64,000 nucleotides of DNA from Verrucomicrobiota bacterium (GCA_003152315.1 PLZV01000003.1:124159-188158); one strand, 5' to 3'. Counted from the stretch's first letter, positions 8,058-17,250 are shown. Numbers and translations: made by a program. The notes: generated from the letters alone by a model not told the origin.

Positions 8058-9227
8058 ATGAATAGAATCGAAACAATCCTGACCATCGCGCTGCTCACCG
8101 CAGTGCCGGCATTCTGCCAGGCTGCGACCGGCGAACTGAAGGTCAAAGCGGTCAATAAATTGGAAATCGCCCGGTCCAGCCAGACGATTGAGTTATCGGC
8201 TGATCAACTCGCGCCACTGGGTGAAAAGGATCTGCGCAAAATCCACGTCAAGGACGCCAGCGGCAAAGAGTTGCTTTGCCAGGCAGTGGATACGGATGGC
8301 GATTATCATCCCGATGAAGTGATATTCCAGGCTGACTTCGCTGCAGGAGCAACCAACAGTTTCACGGTCACGGTCGGCAAGAAATGGGATTACACGAAGG
8401 ACCAGTTCAAGGCGTATGGGCGCTTTGTACGCGAGCGCTTCGATGATTTCGCCTGGGAAAATGACCGTATCGCCCATCGGACCTACGGCAACGCCCTGGA
8501 AACATGGAAGGAAGAGCCATTGACCAGCAGCGCCATCGATGTCTGGGTCAAACGCGTTCCCTCCCTGGTGATCAACGGCTGGTACATGCTCGAGAATTAC
8601 CATCTCGACCACGGCGAAGGCGCCGACTTCTATTCGGCCGGAGCAACCCGCGGCAACGGTGGCGACGGTCTTTGGGCCGCCGACAAACTGTGGGTTTCCA
8701 AAAACTTTGTCGACTCCCGCGTGCTTGCTTGCGGCCCAATCCGCGTGATGTTCGAGTTAACCTATGAGCCGTTTGATGTCAACGGGACGAAAGTTTCCGA
8801 GGTCAGGCGGATCAGCCTCGATGCCGGTCAAAACCTGGACCACTACCAGGTTACCTACAAACCGGAACGACCGACCGCGCTGACCGTGGGCATCGGCATC
8901 AAGAAAAAAGACGTGACGCAGACCGATGCGAAGATCAGCCGCGGTTCGTTCTCCACCTGGGAGCAATTGAGGGATGACAAGCTGGAGGAAAGCCACCTCG
9001 GCCAGGTAATTGTCCTCGATCCGAAATTGTTGGTGAAGACAACTGACGACAAGCTGAACTACCTCGTCCTCGGCCAGGCGTCGAAGAATAACACCATCTC
9101 CTACTGGGCCGGGTTTGGTTGGGACAAGGGCGGCCAATTTGCCGACTACGATGCCTGGAAGGGGTACGCGGATGAATTTGCGCGGGGAGCGCTCTCGCCG
9201 ATCGAAGTCAGTGTGTCCGCTGACTGA
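8058..9227 (+). CDS. Secreted DUF4861 protein, polysaccharide-locus associated
   Basis: 389 residues from the ATG at 8058, which has AGGAAAGAGG about 7 bases upstream; the longer open frame reaching back into the esterase gene is not needed. A signal peptide (MNRIETILTIALLTAVPAFCQA) precedes a DUF4861-type sequence with many aromatic residues (YGRFVRERFDDFAWENDRIA, NGWYMLENYHLDHGEGADFY, GATRGNGGDGLWAADKLWVS). DUF4861 genes recur in pectin- and uronate-polymer loci; the biochemical role is not settled. It is 7 bases upstream of the GH105 gene, so the two are very likely cotranscribed. Confidence 0.85.
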   Translation: MNRIETILTIALLTAVPAFCQAATGELKVKAVNKLEIARSSQTIELSADQLAPLGEKDLRKIHVKDASGKELLCQAVDTDGDYHPDEVIFQADFAAGATNSFTVTVGKKWDYTKDQFKAYGRFVRERFDDFAWENDRIAHRTYGNALETWKEEPLTSSAIDVWVKRVPSLVINGWYMLENYHLDHGEGADFYSAGATRGNGGDGLWAADKLWVSKNFVDSRVLACGPIRVMFELTYEPFDVNGTKVSEVRRISLDAGQNLDHYQVTYKPERPTALTVGIGIKKKDVTQTDAKISRGSFSTWEQLRDDKLEESHLGQVIVLDPKLLVKTTDDKLNYLVLGQASKNNTISYWAGFGWDKGGQFADYDAWKGYADEFARGALSPIEVSVSAD

Positions 9228-9234
9228 GGCCAAC

Positions 9235-10872
9235 ATGACGCGCATCTCCCTACTGGTACTCTGGGTGATTTTTTTCACGACGCCGATCCTGCTTGCGACG
9301 GACGCTCCGCTAACCAATGGGTTTGCGGGAAGCACCCCGTTCCAGTGGTCGGTTCGCATGGCGGATTCGGAGATGGCCCGCCGCGGTGACAGCCTGGCTT
9401 GGAAGGAGGGCGGCACCGCCAAATGGGATTACACAACCGGCCTCTTCACGCTCTCCCTCCTCAAACTCCATGAGCGGGTAGACGATCCGCGCTACGTCGC
9501 CTTCGCGGAAAACGCCATCGGCTCGTTCATTTCGACGAACGGCGCGATTCATGGTTACAAGTTTGAGGATTACAGCCTCGACAACATTGATCCGGGACGG
9601 ACGGCGCTCGATTTGTACCAATTAACCAAGGACGAACGGTACAAGAAAGCCGCCGATATATTGCGCAAACAGCTAGACCTGCAGCCCCGTACCGCCGACG
9701 GCGGGTTCTGGCACAAGCAGCGATACCCGCACCAGATGTGGCTCGATGGCCTTTACATGGGTTCGCCGTTCTACGCCGAGTACGCAAAACTTTTCAACGA
9801 GCCGACGGCTTCGTTTGACGAAGTGGCGAAACAGATCCGACTCGTGGCCGCGCACACGCATGAACCCAAGAGCGGTTTGTTCTATCATGGTTGGGATGAG
9901 ACGAAGGAACAGACTTGGGCCGACAAAACCACCGGCGCTTCCTCGAATTTCTGGGGCCGGGCCATCGGGTGGTATGCCATGGCGTTGGTGGATGTACTCG
10001 ATTATTTCCCAAAAGATCATCCCGCCCGCCCGGAGATCATCGCCACGTTGAAGAAACTTTGCGACGGCGTTGTAAAACATCAGGATCCGGCGAGCGGACT
10101 ATGGTGGCAGGTCATGGATCAGGGTGGCCGGCCGGGTAATTACCTCGAAGCCAGCGCATCGAGCATGTTCGTGTACGCAATGGCCAAGGGCGTCAACCAG
10201 GGCTACCTCTCGTGCGATTACGTGCCGGCAATCGTCAAGGGCTACAAGGGCATCATCGACAAACTCATCAAGACCAACGCCGATGGCAGTGTCTCATTGA
10301 CGCAATGCTGTTCCGTGGCGGGCCTCGGCGGAAGTCGCGATGGATCGTTCGCGTATTACATCAAGGAGCCCATCGTGGACAACGACCTCAAAGGTGTCGG
10401 CCCTTTCATCCTCGCCGGTATCGAGGCGCAACCAATGCTCTTCAGGTTTGTGATGGAAAAGCAACTCTCACCCAAGCTTGTCGAAAAAATGATGCGCGAA
10501 AGTCCTATCCTCCGGTTACTTGCGGAGGGACCCGATTACAAAACAGAAACGCGGGCTTTTTTGGAAAGAATCAAGGCAAAGCACACGGCTAAAGAAATTC
10601 AGGATTGGGCACAGAAGCTTCTCGACGTCCACAAGGACGATAAGCGACCTTTTCAAATGCCTCGTGGGGAAACACCCGCCTTTATTGTGGAGTTGGATCC
10701 ACCGTCTAGGCCGTTTGTAACTGTATTCCCAAAATCGTCTGTCAGCATTGATTGGGGTGGTGGATTCGGTCATTGGGGCTTGATGGTCGGCGCGAGTAAC
10801 CCCCCGTCGAATTCCACTTTGTACACTATTGAATGGGTACCGGGGATATACGCGTACCAAACTACTCAATAG
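9235..10872 (+). CDS. GH105-type unsaturated rhamnogalacturonyl hydrolase with an unusual C-terminal extension
   Basis: 545 residues from the ATG at 9235. After the signal peptide, residues about 20-395 are a complete (alpha/alpha)6 GH105/GH88-like domain: KWDYTTGLFTLSLLKLHERV, HKQRYPHQMWLDGLYMG (candidate catalytic Asp171), FWGRAIGWYAMALVDVLDYF, ETSASSMF-like EASASSMFVYAMAKGV, and the usual end VGPFILAGIE. These enzymes hydrolyse the unsaturated uronic acid left by pectate or rhamnogalacturonan lyases. Family members usually stop here; this one continues for about 150 residues with a helical part and a final WGGGFGHWGLMVG segment, with visibly lower GC. That extension looks like a fusion to an unrelated sequence. 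Confidence 0.88.
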   Translation: MTRISLLVLWVIFFTTPILLATDAPLTNGFAGSTPFQWSVRMADSEMARRGDSLAWKEGGTAKWDYTTGLFTLSLLKLHERVDDPRYVAFAENAIGSFISTNGAIHGYKFEDYSLDNIDPGRTALDLYQLTKDERYKKAADILRKQLDLQPRTADGGFWHKQRYPHQMWLDGLYMGSPFYAEYAKLFNEPTASFDEVAKQIRLVAAHTHEPKSGLFYHGWDETKEQTWADKTTGASSNFWGRAIGWYAMALVDVLDYFPKDHPARPEIIATLKKLCDGVVKHQDPASGLWWQVMDQGGRPGNYLEASASSMFVYAMAKGVNQGYLSCDYVPAIVKGYKGIIDKLIKTNADGSVSLTQCCSVAGLGGSRDGSFAYYIKEPIVDNDLKGVGPFILAGIEAQPMLFRFVMEKQLSPKLVEKMMRESPILRLLAEGPDYKTETRAFLERIKAKHTAKEIQDWAQKLLDVHKDDKRPFQMPRGETPAFIVELDPPSRPFVTVFPKSSVSIDWGGGFGHWGLMVGASNPPSNSTLYTIEWVPGIYAYQTTQ

Positions 10873-10884
10873 AATTCGCTTCGA

Positions 10885-11757
10885 TTACTGAGCAGCCACC
10901 GCGAGTCTGGTCACTATGTCGGAAAAGCTGTTCACGACGGCTGCGAGATTCTTGATCAATTCCTGCCCGCTACCCGTGGAAGTTTGGACGCAGAACGCGC
11001 CTTTAAATTCCTGTTGCGCGAGTTCTTTTAGGACCTCGGCAACCGCGGCGGTTTCCTGCGGACTGCTGCTGCCCTTCAAATGAACTTCAAAAATGCGGCC
11101 CTTCAGTTTGCGGACACAGTCCACGGGGTCCTGGCCGGCGCTACGCCACGCGATAACGTCGGCACAAATACCAATGCGCGTGGAGCGCTCATGGATGGCT
11201 TGAAATAGCGCGTTACCATCAGCGTACGGCGGCGAACCGGGCTGGTTGAGGATGGCAATGTTGATCTGATATTCGTTGGCGAGTTTATCCAGCATTTCCA
11301 ATGAATCCGGGGAAGGTGTGCCAATGATGTTCTTCACCTTGAGGCCTTTGGCGAATTCGAAAACTTTGCGTGCCTCGGCTTCGGTGTGGCCAAATTCCGT
11401 GACGCCGTAGCTTACGATGTCCAGATGGTCGTCCCTCAATCTAGTGTTGAGAATCTCGAGATCCGACGGCGTCATGTCCGAGTTGATCTTAACGCTCTTG
11501 CGGTCCGGCGACAGCGACTGGCCGGGAGACAACTCAATGTGATGAAAGCCATTTGTATGCAAAACGTCGAGCATCTCCGTAACCGTGAGTTCATGGAACG
11601 TCGACGCCTGACATAACAACTGCCACGAGAGTTTCTTCAGGCCCGCGTGGTCGATGTGGATTGCTGGCGGAATTGTTCCGCCGTCATCTGCGGCGTACGC
11701 GGTAGAGGATAGGGTTAGCGCCAATGCGGCGATAGTGGAAAGTCGCATGGGAAGCAT
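10885..11757 (-). CDS. Secreted sugar-phosphate isomerase/epimerase-like TIM-barrel protein
   Basis: 290 residues with a signal peptide (RLSTIAALALTLSSTAYA). The rest resembles the xylose-isomerase-like TIM barrel: FHHIELSPGQ, LDIVSYGVTEFGHTEAEARKVFEFAKGLKVKNIIGTP, IGICADVIAWRSAGQDPVDCVRKLKGRIFEVHLKGS. The metal-binding glutamate expected at the ILNQPG strand is not obvious, so catalytic activity is uncertain. ATG at 11748 is an alternative start. It is convergent with the GH105 gene and divergent from the GH28 gene. Confidence 0.75.
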   Translation of the reverse strand: MLPMRLSTIAALALTLSSTAYAADDGGTIPPAIHIDHAGLKKLSWQLLCQASTFHELTVTEMLDVLHTNGFHHIELSPGQSLSPDRKSVKINSDMTPSDLEILNTRLRDDHLDIVSYGVTEFGHTEAEARKVFEFAKGLKVKNIIGTPSPDSLEMLDKLANEYQINIAILNQPGSPPYADGNALFQAIHERSTRIGICADVIAWRSAGQDPVDCVRKLKGRIFEVHLKGSSSPQETAAVAEVLKELAQQEFKGAFCVQTSTGSGQELIKNLAAVVNSFSDIVTRLAVAAQ

Positions 11758-11879
11758 GGTTGAAGCAAGGGGACAGCGGAGTCAAGAGCCAAAGCCCTTC
11801 CATGCTACTGGTTTCTGCTCTAATATGTTTGCGTCGGCACAAGCCTTCACGTTAGGAAACAGGCGGGAGTCGATCCATC

Positions 11880-13505
11880 ATGAAACGCATACTCGCAGTT
11901 TGCCTGGGCTTCGTCCTGACCGGAGGGTTCATCGCGATACCGCTTCGCGCCGCACCTTTCGATGTTAAAACGTTCGGCGCCATTGGCGACGGCAAAACGG
12001 TTGATACCGCCGCCATCAACAAGGCCATCGATGCCGCGCACGCGGCCGGTGGGGGAACGGTGCAATTCCCGCCGGGCACGTACCTAAGTTTTTCAATTCA
12101 TCTCCAAAGCAACATCGCCTTGTACCTCGAACATGGGGCGACGATCCTCGCCGCGGATCCGCCGGCGAACGGTGGCGCTGCTTACGATCCGCCCGAGACA
12201 AATCAGTGGGACAGGTATCAGGATTTTGGCCACAGCCACTGGCACAACAGCCTGATCTGGGGGGAAGACCTGGAGAATGTTTCCATCCTTGGTCCGGGTT
12301 TGATCCATGGCAAGGGACTCAGCCGGGGCAGCAGCGCACGTACCCGGGCGGCGACCAACGCCCCACCCTCGGAAGCTCACCGCGATGGAGACAGGCCTCA
12401 GTATCCCAACCCGCGCGACACGCTTGAGGCCGGCATCGGCAACAAATCGATTGCCCTCAAGAACTGCCACAACGTAATCCTCCGCGACTTTTCGATCCTG
12501 CACGGCGGCCACTTCGCAATCCTGGCTACGGGTGTAGACAACTTCACTCTCGATAATCTCAAGATCGACACCAACCGCGATGGCATGGACATCGATTGCT
12601 GCCGCAACGTGCGCGTTTCGAATTGCAGCGTGAATTCGCCCTGGGATGACGCCATTTGTCCGAAGAGTTCTTATGCATTGGGTTATCTCCGACCGACCGA
12701 GAATCTGACCATCGTGAATTGCTTTGTCACCGGTGGCTACGAGGAAGGCACGTTGCTCGATGGCACCTACAAGCGTTTCACCGGCACCGAAACCAACCGG
12801 ATCGGCCACACAGGTCGCATCAAGTGTGGAACCGAATCCAACGGCGGCTTCAAGAACATCACGATTGCCAATTGCGTCTTCGATTATTGCGGTGGGCTGG
12901 CGCTGGAGAGTGTCGATGGCGCCATCATGGAGGACGTGACCATTGACAACATCGCCATGCGCGACATTGTGAACTCACCGATCTTCATCCGGCTTGGCAA
13001 TCGCGCACGCGGCCCGAACAATCCGCCCGTCAGCGTTATTCGCCGCGTCAACATCAGCAATATTGTTTGTTCGAATTCCAGTTGGCGTTTGGGCTCGGTC
13101 ATTAGCGGTATTCCCGGTCATCCTATTGAGGACCTTCACATCAGCAACGTCCACTTCGTCTATCAGGGCGGCGGCGTCAAAACGAATGCGACCATTGATC
13201 CTCCCGAGAGCGAAAAGATGTATCCGGAGCCTGGTATGTTCGGCACGATGCCGGCCTACGGCTTTTTTATTCGTCACGTGAAGGGCCTCGAGATGGACCA
13301 TGTGGATGTGAGTTACGTGAAGGAGGAGATGCGTCCCCCAATCGTGCTCAACGATGTGGGCGGTGCGGACTTCGACCACGTGAAAGCGCGGCGCACACCC
13401 GACGTACCTTTCTTCGTCTTGCACAACGTCAGTGAATTCACGTTGCACAACTGTCCGGGGTTGGCCGACACAAACCGGGCGACAGTCGAACGCGACTCAT
13501 TTTGA
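11880..13505 (+). CDS. Secreted GH28-family polygalacturonase-like enzyme
   Basis: 541 residues with a signal peptide (MKRILAVCLGFVLTGGFIAIPLRA). The N-terminal start of the right-handed beta-helix is typical of pectate-lyase-like and GH28 proteins (DVKTFGAIGDGKTVDTAAINKAIDAA). Catalytic-region motifs are DTNRDGMDIDCCRNV, SPWDDAICPKSS and RIKCGTES, the last corresponding to the GH28 RIK motif. The first two differ from the canonical NTD and G-DD forms, suggesting the distinct GH28 subfamily seen in Verrucomicrobiota and Bacteroidota rather than a classical endo-polygalacturonase. It would act on galacturonan or rhamnogalacturonan outside the cytoplasm. Confidence 0.85.
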   Translation: MKRILAVCLGFVLTGGFIAIPLRAAPFDVKTFGAIGDGKTVDTAAINKAIDAAHAAGGGTVQFPPGTYLSFSIHLQSNIALYLEHGATILAADPPANGGAAYDPPETNQWDRYQDFGHSHWHNSLIWGEDLENVSILGPGLIHGKGLSRGSSARTRAATNAPPSEAHRDGDRPQYPNPRDTLEAGIGNKSIALKNCHNVILRDFSILHGGHFAILATGVDNFTLDNLKIDTNRDGMDIDCCRNVRVSNCSVNSPWDDAICPKSSYALGYLRPTENLTIVNCFVTGGYEEGTLLDGTYKRFTGTETNRIGHTGRIKCGTESNGGFKNITIANCVFDYCGGLALESVDGAIMEDVTIDNIAMRDIVNSPIFIRLGNRARGPNNPPVSVIRRVNISNIVCSNSSWRLGSVISGIPGHPIEDLHISNVHFVYQGGGVKTNATIDPPESEKMYPEPGMFGTMPAYGFFIRHVKGLEMDHVDVSYVKEEMRPPIVLNDVGGADFDHVKARRTPDVPFFVLHNVSEFTLHNCPGLADTNRATVERDSF

Positions 13506-13512
13506 CCGTTCG

Positions 13513-14553
13513 TTACGGTCGCGCGTGGCCGCTACGCAAAGCGGCTTCGAGTTGCTGCATGTCTTTGGGTAAAGCCGCCGTCCACGTCATTCGCGTGTCG
13601 GCTTTCACTGGATGGTCCAGGGTCAGGATTTCGGCGTGTAACGCCTGGCGCGGGAAATCGATGCGGGATGTTTTGGGGGCGTCGCCGTGATACTTTGGGT
13701 GATACGTCCGGTCGCCAAGCAACGGCAGGCCGGCGTGGGCGGCCTGGGCGCGGATCTGATGTTTGCGACCCGTCTCGAGCCGTAGCCGCAGCTTGGTGAC
13801 GACTTCTCTGCTGCCCGTAAGCTTGAATTCCTTGATCACCTCGTAATGCGTGATGGCTTCGATGGCCTCCTCACCGGCGTTTTTAGCTTCCGCGTCGGAA
13901 ATGACGAACTGACGAAGCTCGTCGTCGCGCAGCCGCAACCAGTTGCGCCAGGTGCCCTTCGCCTGTGGCGCGCGGCCTTCCACGTAAGCCACGTACTCGC
14001 GTTTCATCGTGTGGGTCTGTAATTGATTAATGAGGTGCTGCCGCGCGGACGGATTCATCGCCATGCAAAAAACGCCGCTCGTGTACTGGTCGAGCCGGTG
14101 GACCGGCAGTGGTACAAGGCGGCGGTAAGCGGGTGGCAACGAGTACCCGCGCCCATCGAGGCCTCGGTCGTACGCGCGCAGTTTGCCGTCGAGAAAGTCG
14201 GCGAGGATGCTGAGCGCCGACAGATCGCCGTGCTGCGCCGGTACGGAAAGCAGGCCCGGCCCCTTGTTGACGACAGCGAGGGCCGCATCCAGGTAAAGCA
14301 CCGCGACGCGCGGATGAATCTGCCACCCATTGACTCCACAATCCAACGCCGTGGCGCGCCGGTCGAGGAGTTCCAGCGCATTTTGCGGATCGGGAATCGA
14401 CTGGTTCGGTAGGCGCACGATCACCCCGTTCACGCTCACGCGACCGGCTGTGATCCATTGCTTGGCCCGTTTCTTCGGCGTGTCTGGATATTTCCGCAGC
14501 AACCACTCCAACAGTGGCCGTTTCAACTGTTCCGTGGAATCTTCCGTCGTCAT
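13513..14553 (-). CDS. RluA-family RNA pseudouridine synthase
   Basis: 346 residues from the ATG at 14553, which overlaps the stop of the upstream YhbY gene (ATGA). An N-terminal S4-like region (LLRKYPDTPKKRAKQWITAGRVSVNG) is followed by the RluA catalytic motif VHRLDQYTSGV with its aspartate, and then the KHQIRAQAAHAGLPLLGDRTY segment. It isomerises uridine in rRNA or tRNA; which site cannot be told. A longer reading frame extends to 14628 but lacks conserved sequence. Confidence 0.92.
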   Translation of the reverse strand: MTTEDSTEQLKRPLLEWLLRKYPDTPKKRAKQWITAGRVSVNGVIVRLPNQSIPDPQNALELLDRRATALDCGVNGWQIHPRVAVLYLDAALAVVNKGPGLLSVPAQHGDLSALSILADFLDGKLRAYDRGLDGRGYSLPPAYRRLVPLPVHRLDQYTSGVFCMAMNPSARQHLINQLQTHTMKREYVAYVEGRAPQAKGTWRNWLRLRDDELRQFVISDAEAKNAGEEAIEAITHYEVIKEFKLTGSREVVTKLRLRLETGRKHQIRAQAAHAGLPLLGDRTYHPKYHGDAPKTSRIDFPRQALHAEILTLDHPVKADTRMTWTAALPKDMQQLEAALRSGHARP

Positions 14554-14849
14554 TTGTCCAACAATACGCGCCGACGCGCGGGATCGGCCTGTTCGCGATA
14601 CAGCACCGTCACGTGGCCGACAATCCACACCAGTTCACTGTGGGTGCGGGCGGCCATCTCCGCGGCAAGTGATTTTCTTTCCTCTTTGAACGCGGCGAAC
14701 TTGATCTTGATGAGTTCGTGGTCATTCAGCGCCTGCTCGACGCCGGCCATGAACGCGTCGGTCAATCCCGCCTTGCCGAGATGCAGGACGGGATCGAGCC
14801 GCTGCGCCAGCATTTTCAATTTGCGAAGTTGTGGATTGGACAGACTCAT
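14550..14849 (-). CDS. YhbY-like CRM-domain RNA-binding protein
   Basis: A 99-residue protein consisting of one CRM domain: NPQLRKLKMLAQRLDPVLHLGKAGLTDAF, ALNDHELIKIKF, VWIVGHVTVLYRE. These proteins associate with pre-50S ribosomal particles and contact rRNA. It overlaps by 4 bases with the downstream pseudouridine synthase, so both form a small ribosome-maturation operon. Confidence 0.93.
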   Translation of the reverse strand: MSLSNPQLRKLKMLAQRLDPVLHLGKAGLTDAFMAGVEQALNDHELIKIKFAAFKEERKSLAAEMAARTHSELVWIVGHVTVLYREQADPARRRVLLDK

Positions 14850-14896
14850 GTGCGGACTACTGTAGATTGTTTCCGTACCGAAAGGTACAATGAATT

Positions 14897-15952
14897 ATGA
14901 GCGACAACCCGGCGCCCGAGCAGGTTCCTGCCCCGCAACACAAACGGCGGGTACGCTATTCCGGAAACAACCCGCGGCGCTTCGAGGACAAATACAAGGA
15001 GCACAATCCCGAGCTTTACCCCGAGGCCACCGCCAAAGTCCTCGCTTCCGGCAAAACGCCCGCCGGCACGCACCGGCCGATCATGGTTGCGGAGATTCTC
15101 GAGGTGCTGGATCCGCAACCGGGCGAAGTCGCCGTGGACGGCACACTGGGCTACGGTGGCCACGCGCGTGAACTGTTGCCAAAGCTGCAGCCCGGGGGAC
15201 GTCTCATCGGTTTGGATGTTGACCCCATCGAGTTGTCGAAGGCGGAGGCGCGGTTGCGCGCGCTTGGGTTTGGACCTGAAACCTTTGTGGTGCACCGCAG
15301 CAATTTTGCCGGACTTCCCAAGGTCCTCGCCACTGAGCAACTCGCCGGAGTCGATATGGTTCTCGCCGACCTCGGCGTTTCGTCGATGCAGCTCGACGAT
15401 CCGGGGCGTGGCTTCTCGGCCAAGTTTGCGGGGCCGCTCGATATGCGGATGAACCCGCAGCGCGGTCAGCCCGTCTCCGTGATGCTGCAACGGAACAGTG
15501 CCGAGGACCTGGCCATCCTCCTGGAGGAAAATGCGGATGAACCGCATGCCGCTGTTCTGGCCGGAGTTCTCGCGGGACAGGTATTTCCAACCACGACCGC
15601 GCTGGCCAAGGCCATCCGTAGCGCTCTTCTGCGCAAAGTCATGGATGACGAGATCGATAATTCCATCCGTCGCGTCTTCCAGGCGCTGCGCATCGCGGTG
15701 AATGATGAATTCTCCGCGCTCGATAGTTTTCTCCGAAATCTTCCCGGCTGTTTGAACCCGAATGGTCGCGTCGCCATCGTGACGTTCCATTCCGGCGAAG
15801 ACCGCCGTGTAAAGAAGGCCTTTGAAGCCGGTTTACGCGACGGTTTGTACGCCGATATCGCCCAGGAAGTCATCCGCCCCATGCCCGCCGAACGCCGTGA
15901 CAACCCGCGTTCCAGTTCTGGCAAACTTCGCTGGGCACGCAAAGCGGGATGA
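14897..15952 (+). CDS. rsmH: RsmH-like 16S rRNA (cytosine-N4)-methyltransferase
   Basis: 351 residues. The RsmH core is clear: HRPIMVAEILEVLDPQPGEVAVDGTLGYGGH, the SAM region LIGLDVDPIEL, DMVLADLGVSSMQLDDPGRGFS, and RVAIVTFHSGEDRRVKKAF. Classical RsmH methylates N4 of C1402 in 16S rRNA. About 60 charged residues precede the usual RsmH start (PQHKRRVRYSGNNPRRFEDK), and the gene is not in a division (dcw) cluster with mraZ, ftsL or ftsI. It may therefore be a paralog. It is divergent from the YhbY operon. Confidence 0.9.
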   Translation: MSDNPAPEQVPAPQHKRRVRYSGNNPRRFEDKYKEHNPELYPEATAKVLASGKTPAGTHRPIMVAEILEVLDPQPGEVAVDGTLGYGGHARELLPKLQPGGRLIGLDVDPIELSKAEARLRALGFGPETFVVHRSNFAGLPKVLATEQLAGVDMVLADLGVSSMQLDDPGRGFSAKFAGPLDMRMNPQRGQPVSVMLQRNSAEDLAILLEENADEPHAAVLAGVLAGQVFPTTTALAKAIRSALLRKVMDDEIDNSIRRVFQALRIAVNDEFSALDSFLRNLPGCLNPNGRVAIVTFHSGEDRRVKKAFEAGLRDGLYADIAQEVIRPMPAERRDNPRSSSGKLRWARKAG

Positions 15953-15963
15953 TGGGACAGAGT

Positions 15964-16509
15964 TTAGAATTTGAACGTGGTATCGATCTGGAAGCCAATG
16001 GACTGATGGCCATTGGGGAAGAGCGGAACAGGGTCGGAACCGGCATCGTCTCCGAACTTGTCTTCGACAAAGGCCGCAACGCCGAGTCGCCACCAATTAC
16101 GAACGTTGTAGTTGGCCTTGAGCACTTGCGAGCGGCGATCCGAGAGAGTCAGCCCCGAGCTGGCATCCGCGATCGCCTGCCAGGAAGTATCCATGGTCAT
16201 TAATTTGCGACGGTAAGCCAGTTGCCATTGGCCCTGCTGCTCGCCATCGCCAAACGCGACCCCTGCGATCAAGCCATCCATCTGGTCGAGTGTCAATGGC
16301 AGGTTCCACGCGCCCGAGGCTTCAAAATCCTCTTTTGGGGTATTCACATAGTCGCCACTCAATGTCAGAACGCTCGATGTGCGGAAGAACGGCCGATCCG
16401 AAAGGACGGTTTTCAAGGCAGGCGAAGTATCACTCGTTTGCGCCTTTACTGTTGCGGCGGCAACGAAACAGATGGAACTGGCCACGATTAAAAGGACCAA
16501 CTTTCTCAT
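15964..16509 (-). CDS. Hypothetical exported protein, probably outer-membrane beta-barrel
   Basis: 181 residues with a signal peptide (MRKLVLLIVASSICFVAAATVKA). The rest alternates polar and hydrophobic residues as in short beta-barrel strands (QWQLAYRRKLMTMDTSWQAI, LKANYNVRNWWRLGVAAFVEDKFG) and ends in phenylalanine (IGFQIDTTFKF), the usual outer-membrane barrel C-terminus. No family recognised. It is divergent from the tetR-RND operon and ends 11 bases from the convergent rsmH stop. Confidence 0.7.
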   Translation of the reverse strand: MRKLVLLIVASSICFVAAATVKAQTSDTSPALKTVLSDRPFFRTSSVLTLSGDYVNTPKEDFEASGAWNLPLTLDQMDGLIAGVAFGDGEQQGQWQLAYRRKLMTMDTSWQAIADASSGLTLSDRRSQVLKANYNVRNWWRLGVAAFVEDKFGDDAGSDPVPLFPNGHQSIGFQIDTTFKF

Positions 16510-16565
16510 AAATACCGATTAATCTTAGCACAGGGATGCCGCCTGTCGAGCTTGGGATGAATAGT

Positions 16566-16595
16566 AGTTGACTAGTTAGTCAACTTGAATATAAG
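16566..16595 (+). promoter_or_regulatory. tetR promoter with overlapping palindromic operator
   Basis: A 9-2-9 perfect palindrome (AGTTGACTAGTTAGTCAACT, 16566-16585) lies 56 bases before the TetR start codon. It contains a -35-like TTGACT (16568-16573), followed after 16 bases by TATAAG (16590-16595). A repressor bound here would block the promoter, the common arrangement for autoregulated TetR-type genes controlling an efflux operon. Confidence 0.75.
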
Positions 16596-16641
16596 TTCAT
16601 GTTCGTCACAGAATTGAGCTGGAAATCGAGAGGAATACCCC

Positions 16642-17250
16642 ATGGGACGCGTGAGCGATGCGAGAGAAAAGTTGATGGACGCGGTGATGGAACTGATTCA
16701 CACAGGCTCTTACGGTAGCACGACCATCGATCATATCTGCGAGAAGGCCGGCGTGAAGAAGGGCAGCTTCTATTATTTCTTCCACTCAAAATCAGACCTG
16801 GCGATTGCCGCCGTGGAGGCGAGGTTTCAAGAGGATCGCAAACTTGCAGACGCGATCTTTTCCCCCGCGATCCCGCCGCTGGAACGGATTCACGGAATGT
16901 GCCACTACCTCCTCGAACGGCAGGGCGAACTACAGAAAAAGCACGGACGAGTGCTCGGCTGCCCGCTGCATTCTATTGGGTCCGAGGTAAGCACGGAAGA
17001 GCCGGAGCTCTGCGCAAAAATCCAGGAGATCATGGTTCATCATCGAAAGTATTTGGAGTCGACGATTCAGGAGGCGCACTCCCAGGGACTCATCCATGCG
17101 CCCGATCCAGCCGCCAAGGCGGAGATGGTTTTTGCGTACTATGAAGGGCTGCTGACACACGCTCGGATTCAGAACGATCTTTCCGTGCTCAACGAGATGG
17201 AAGAGGGAACGATGTCGCTGTTGGGGCTCAAGGAAACAGCATCAGCCTGA
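16642..17250 (+). CDS. TetR/AcrR-family transcriptional repressor
   Basis: 202 residues with a clear N-terminal TetR helix-turn-helix: AREKLMDAVMELIHTGSYGSTTIDHICEKAGVKKGSFYYFFHSKSDL. The C-terminal helical ligand-binding part is typical in size. It is the first gene of a run with an RND adaptor and an RND pump; the next gene starts 4 bases after its stop. It probably binds the 20-base palindrome upstream and represses its own operon. Confidence 0.93.
   Translation: MGRVSDAREKLMDAVMELIHTGSYGSTTIDHICEKAGVKKGSFYYFFHSKSDLAIAAVEARFQEDRKLADAIFSPAIPPLERIHGMCHYLLERQGELQKKHGRVLGCPLHSIGSEVSTEEPELCAKIQEIMVHHRKYLESTIQEAHSQGLIHAPDPAAKAEMVFAYYEGLLTHARIQNDLSVLNEMEEGTMSLLGLKETASA

Noticed and set aside
13504-13520. 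GACCGT-tcgtt-ACGGTC hairpin between convergent GH28 and RluA genes
   Set aside because: Short six-base stem without T-tracts; too weak to call a terminator.
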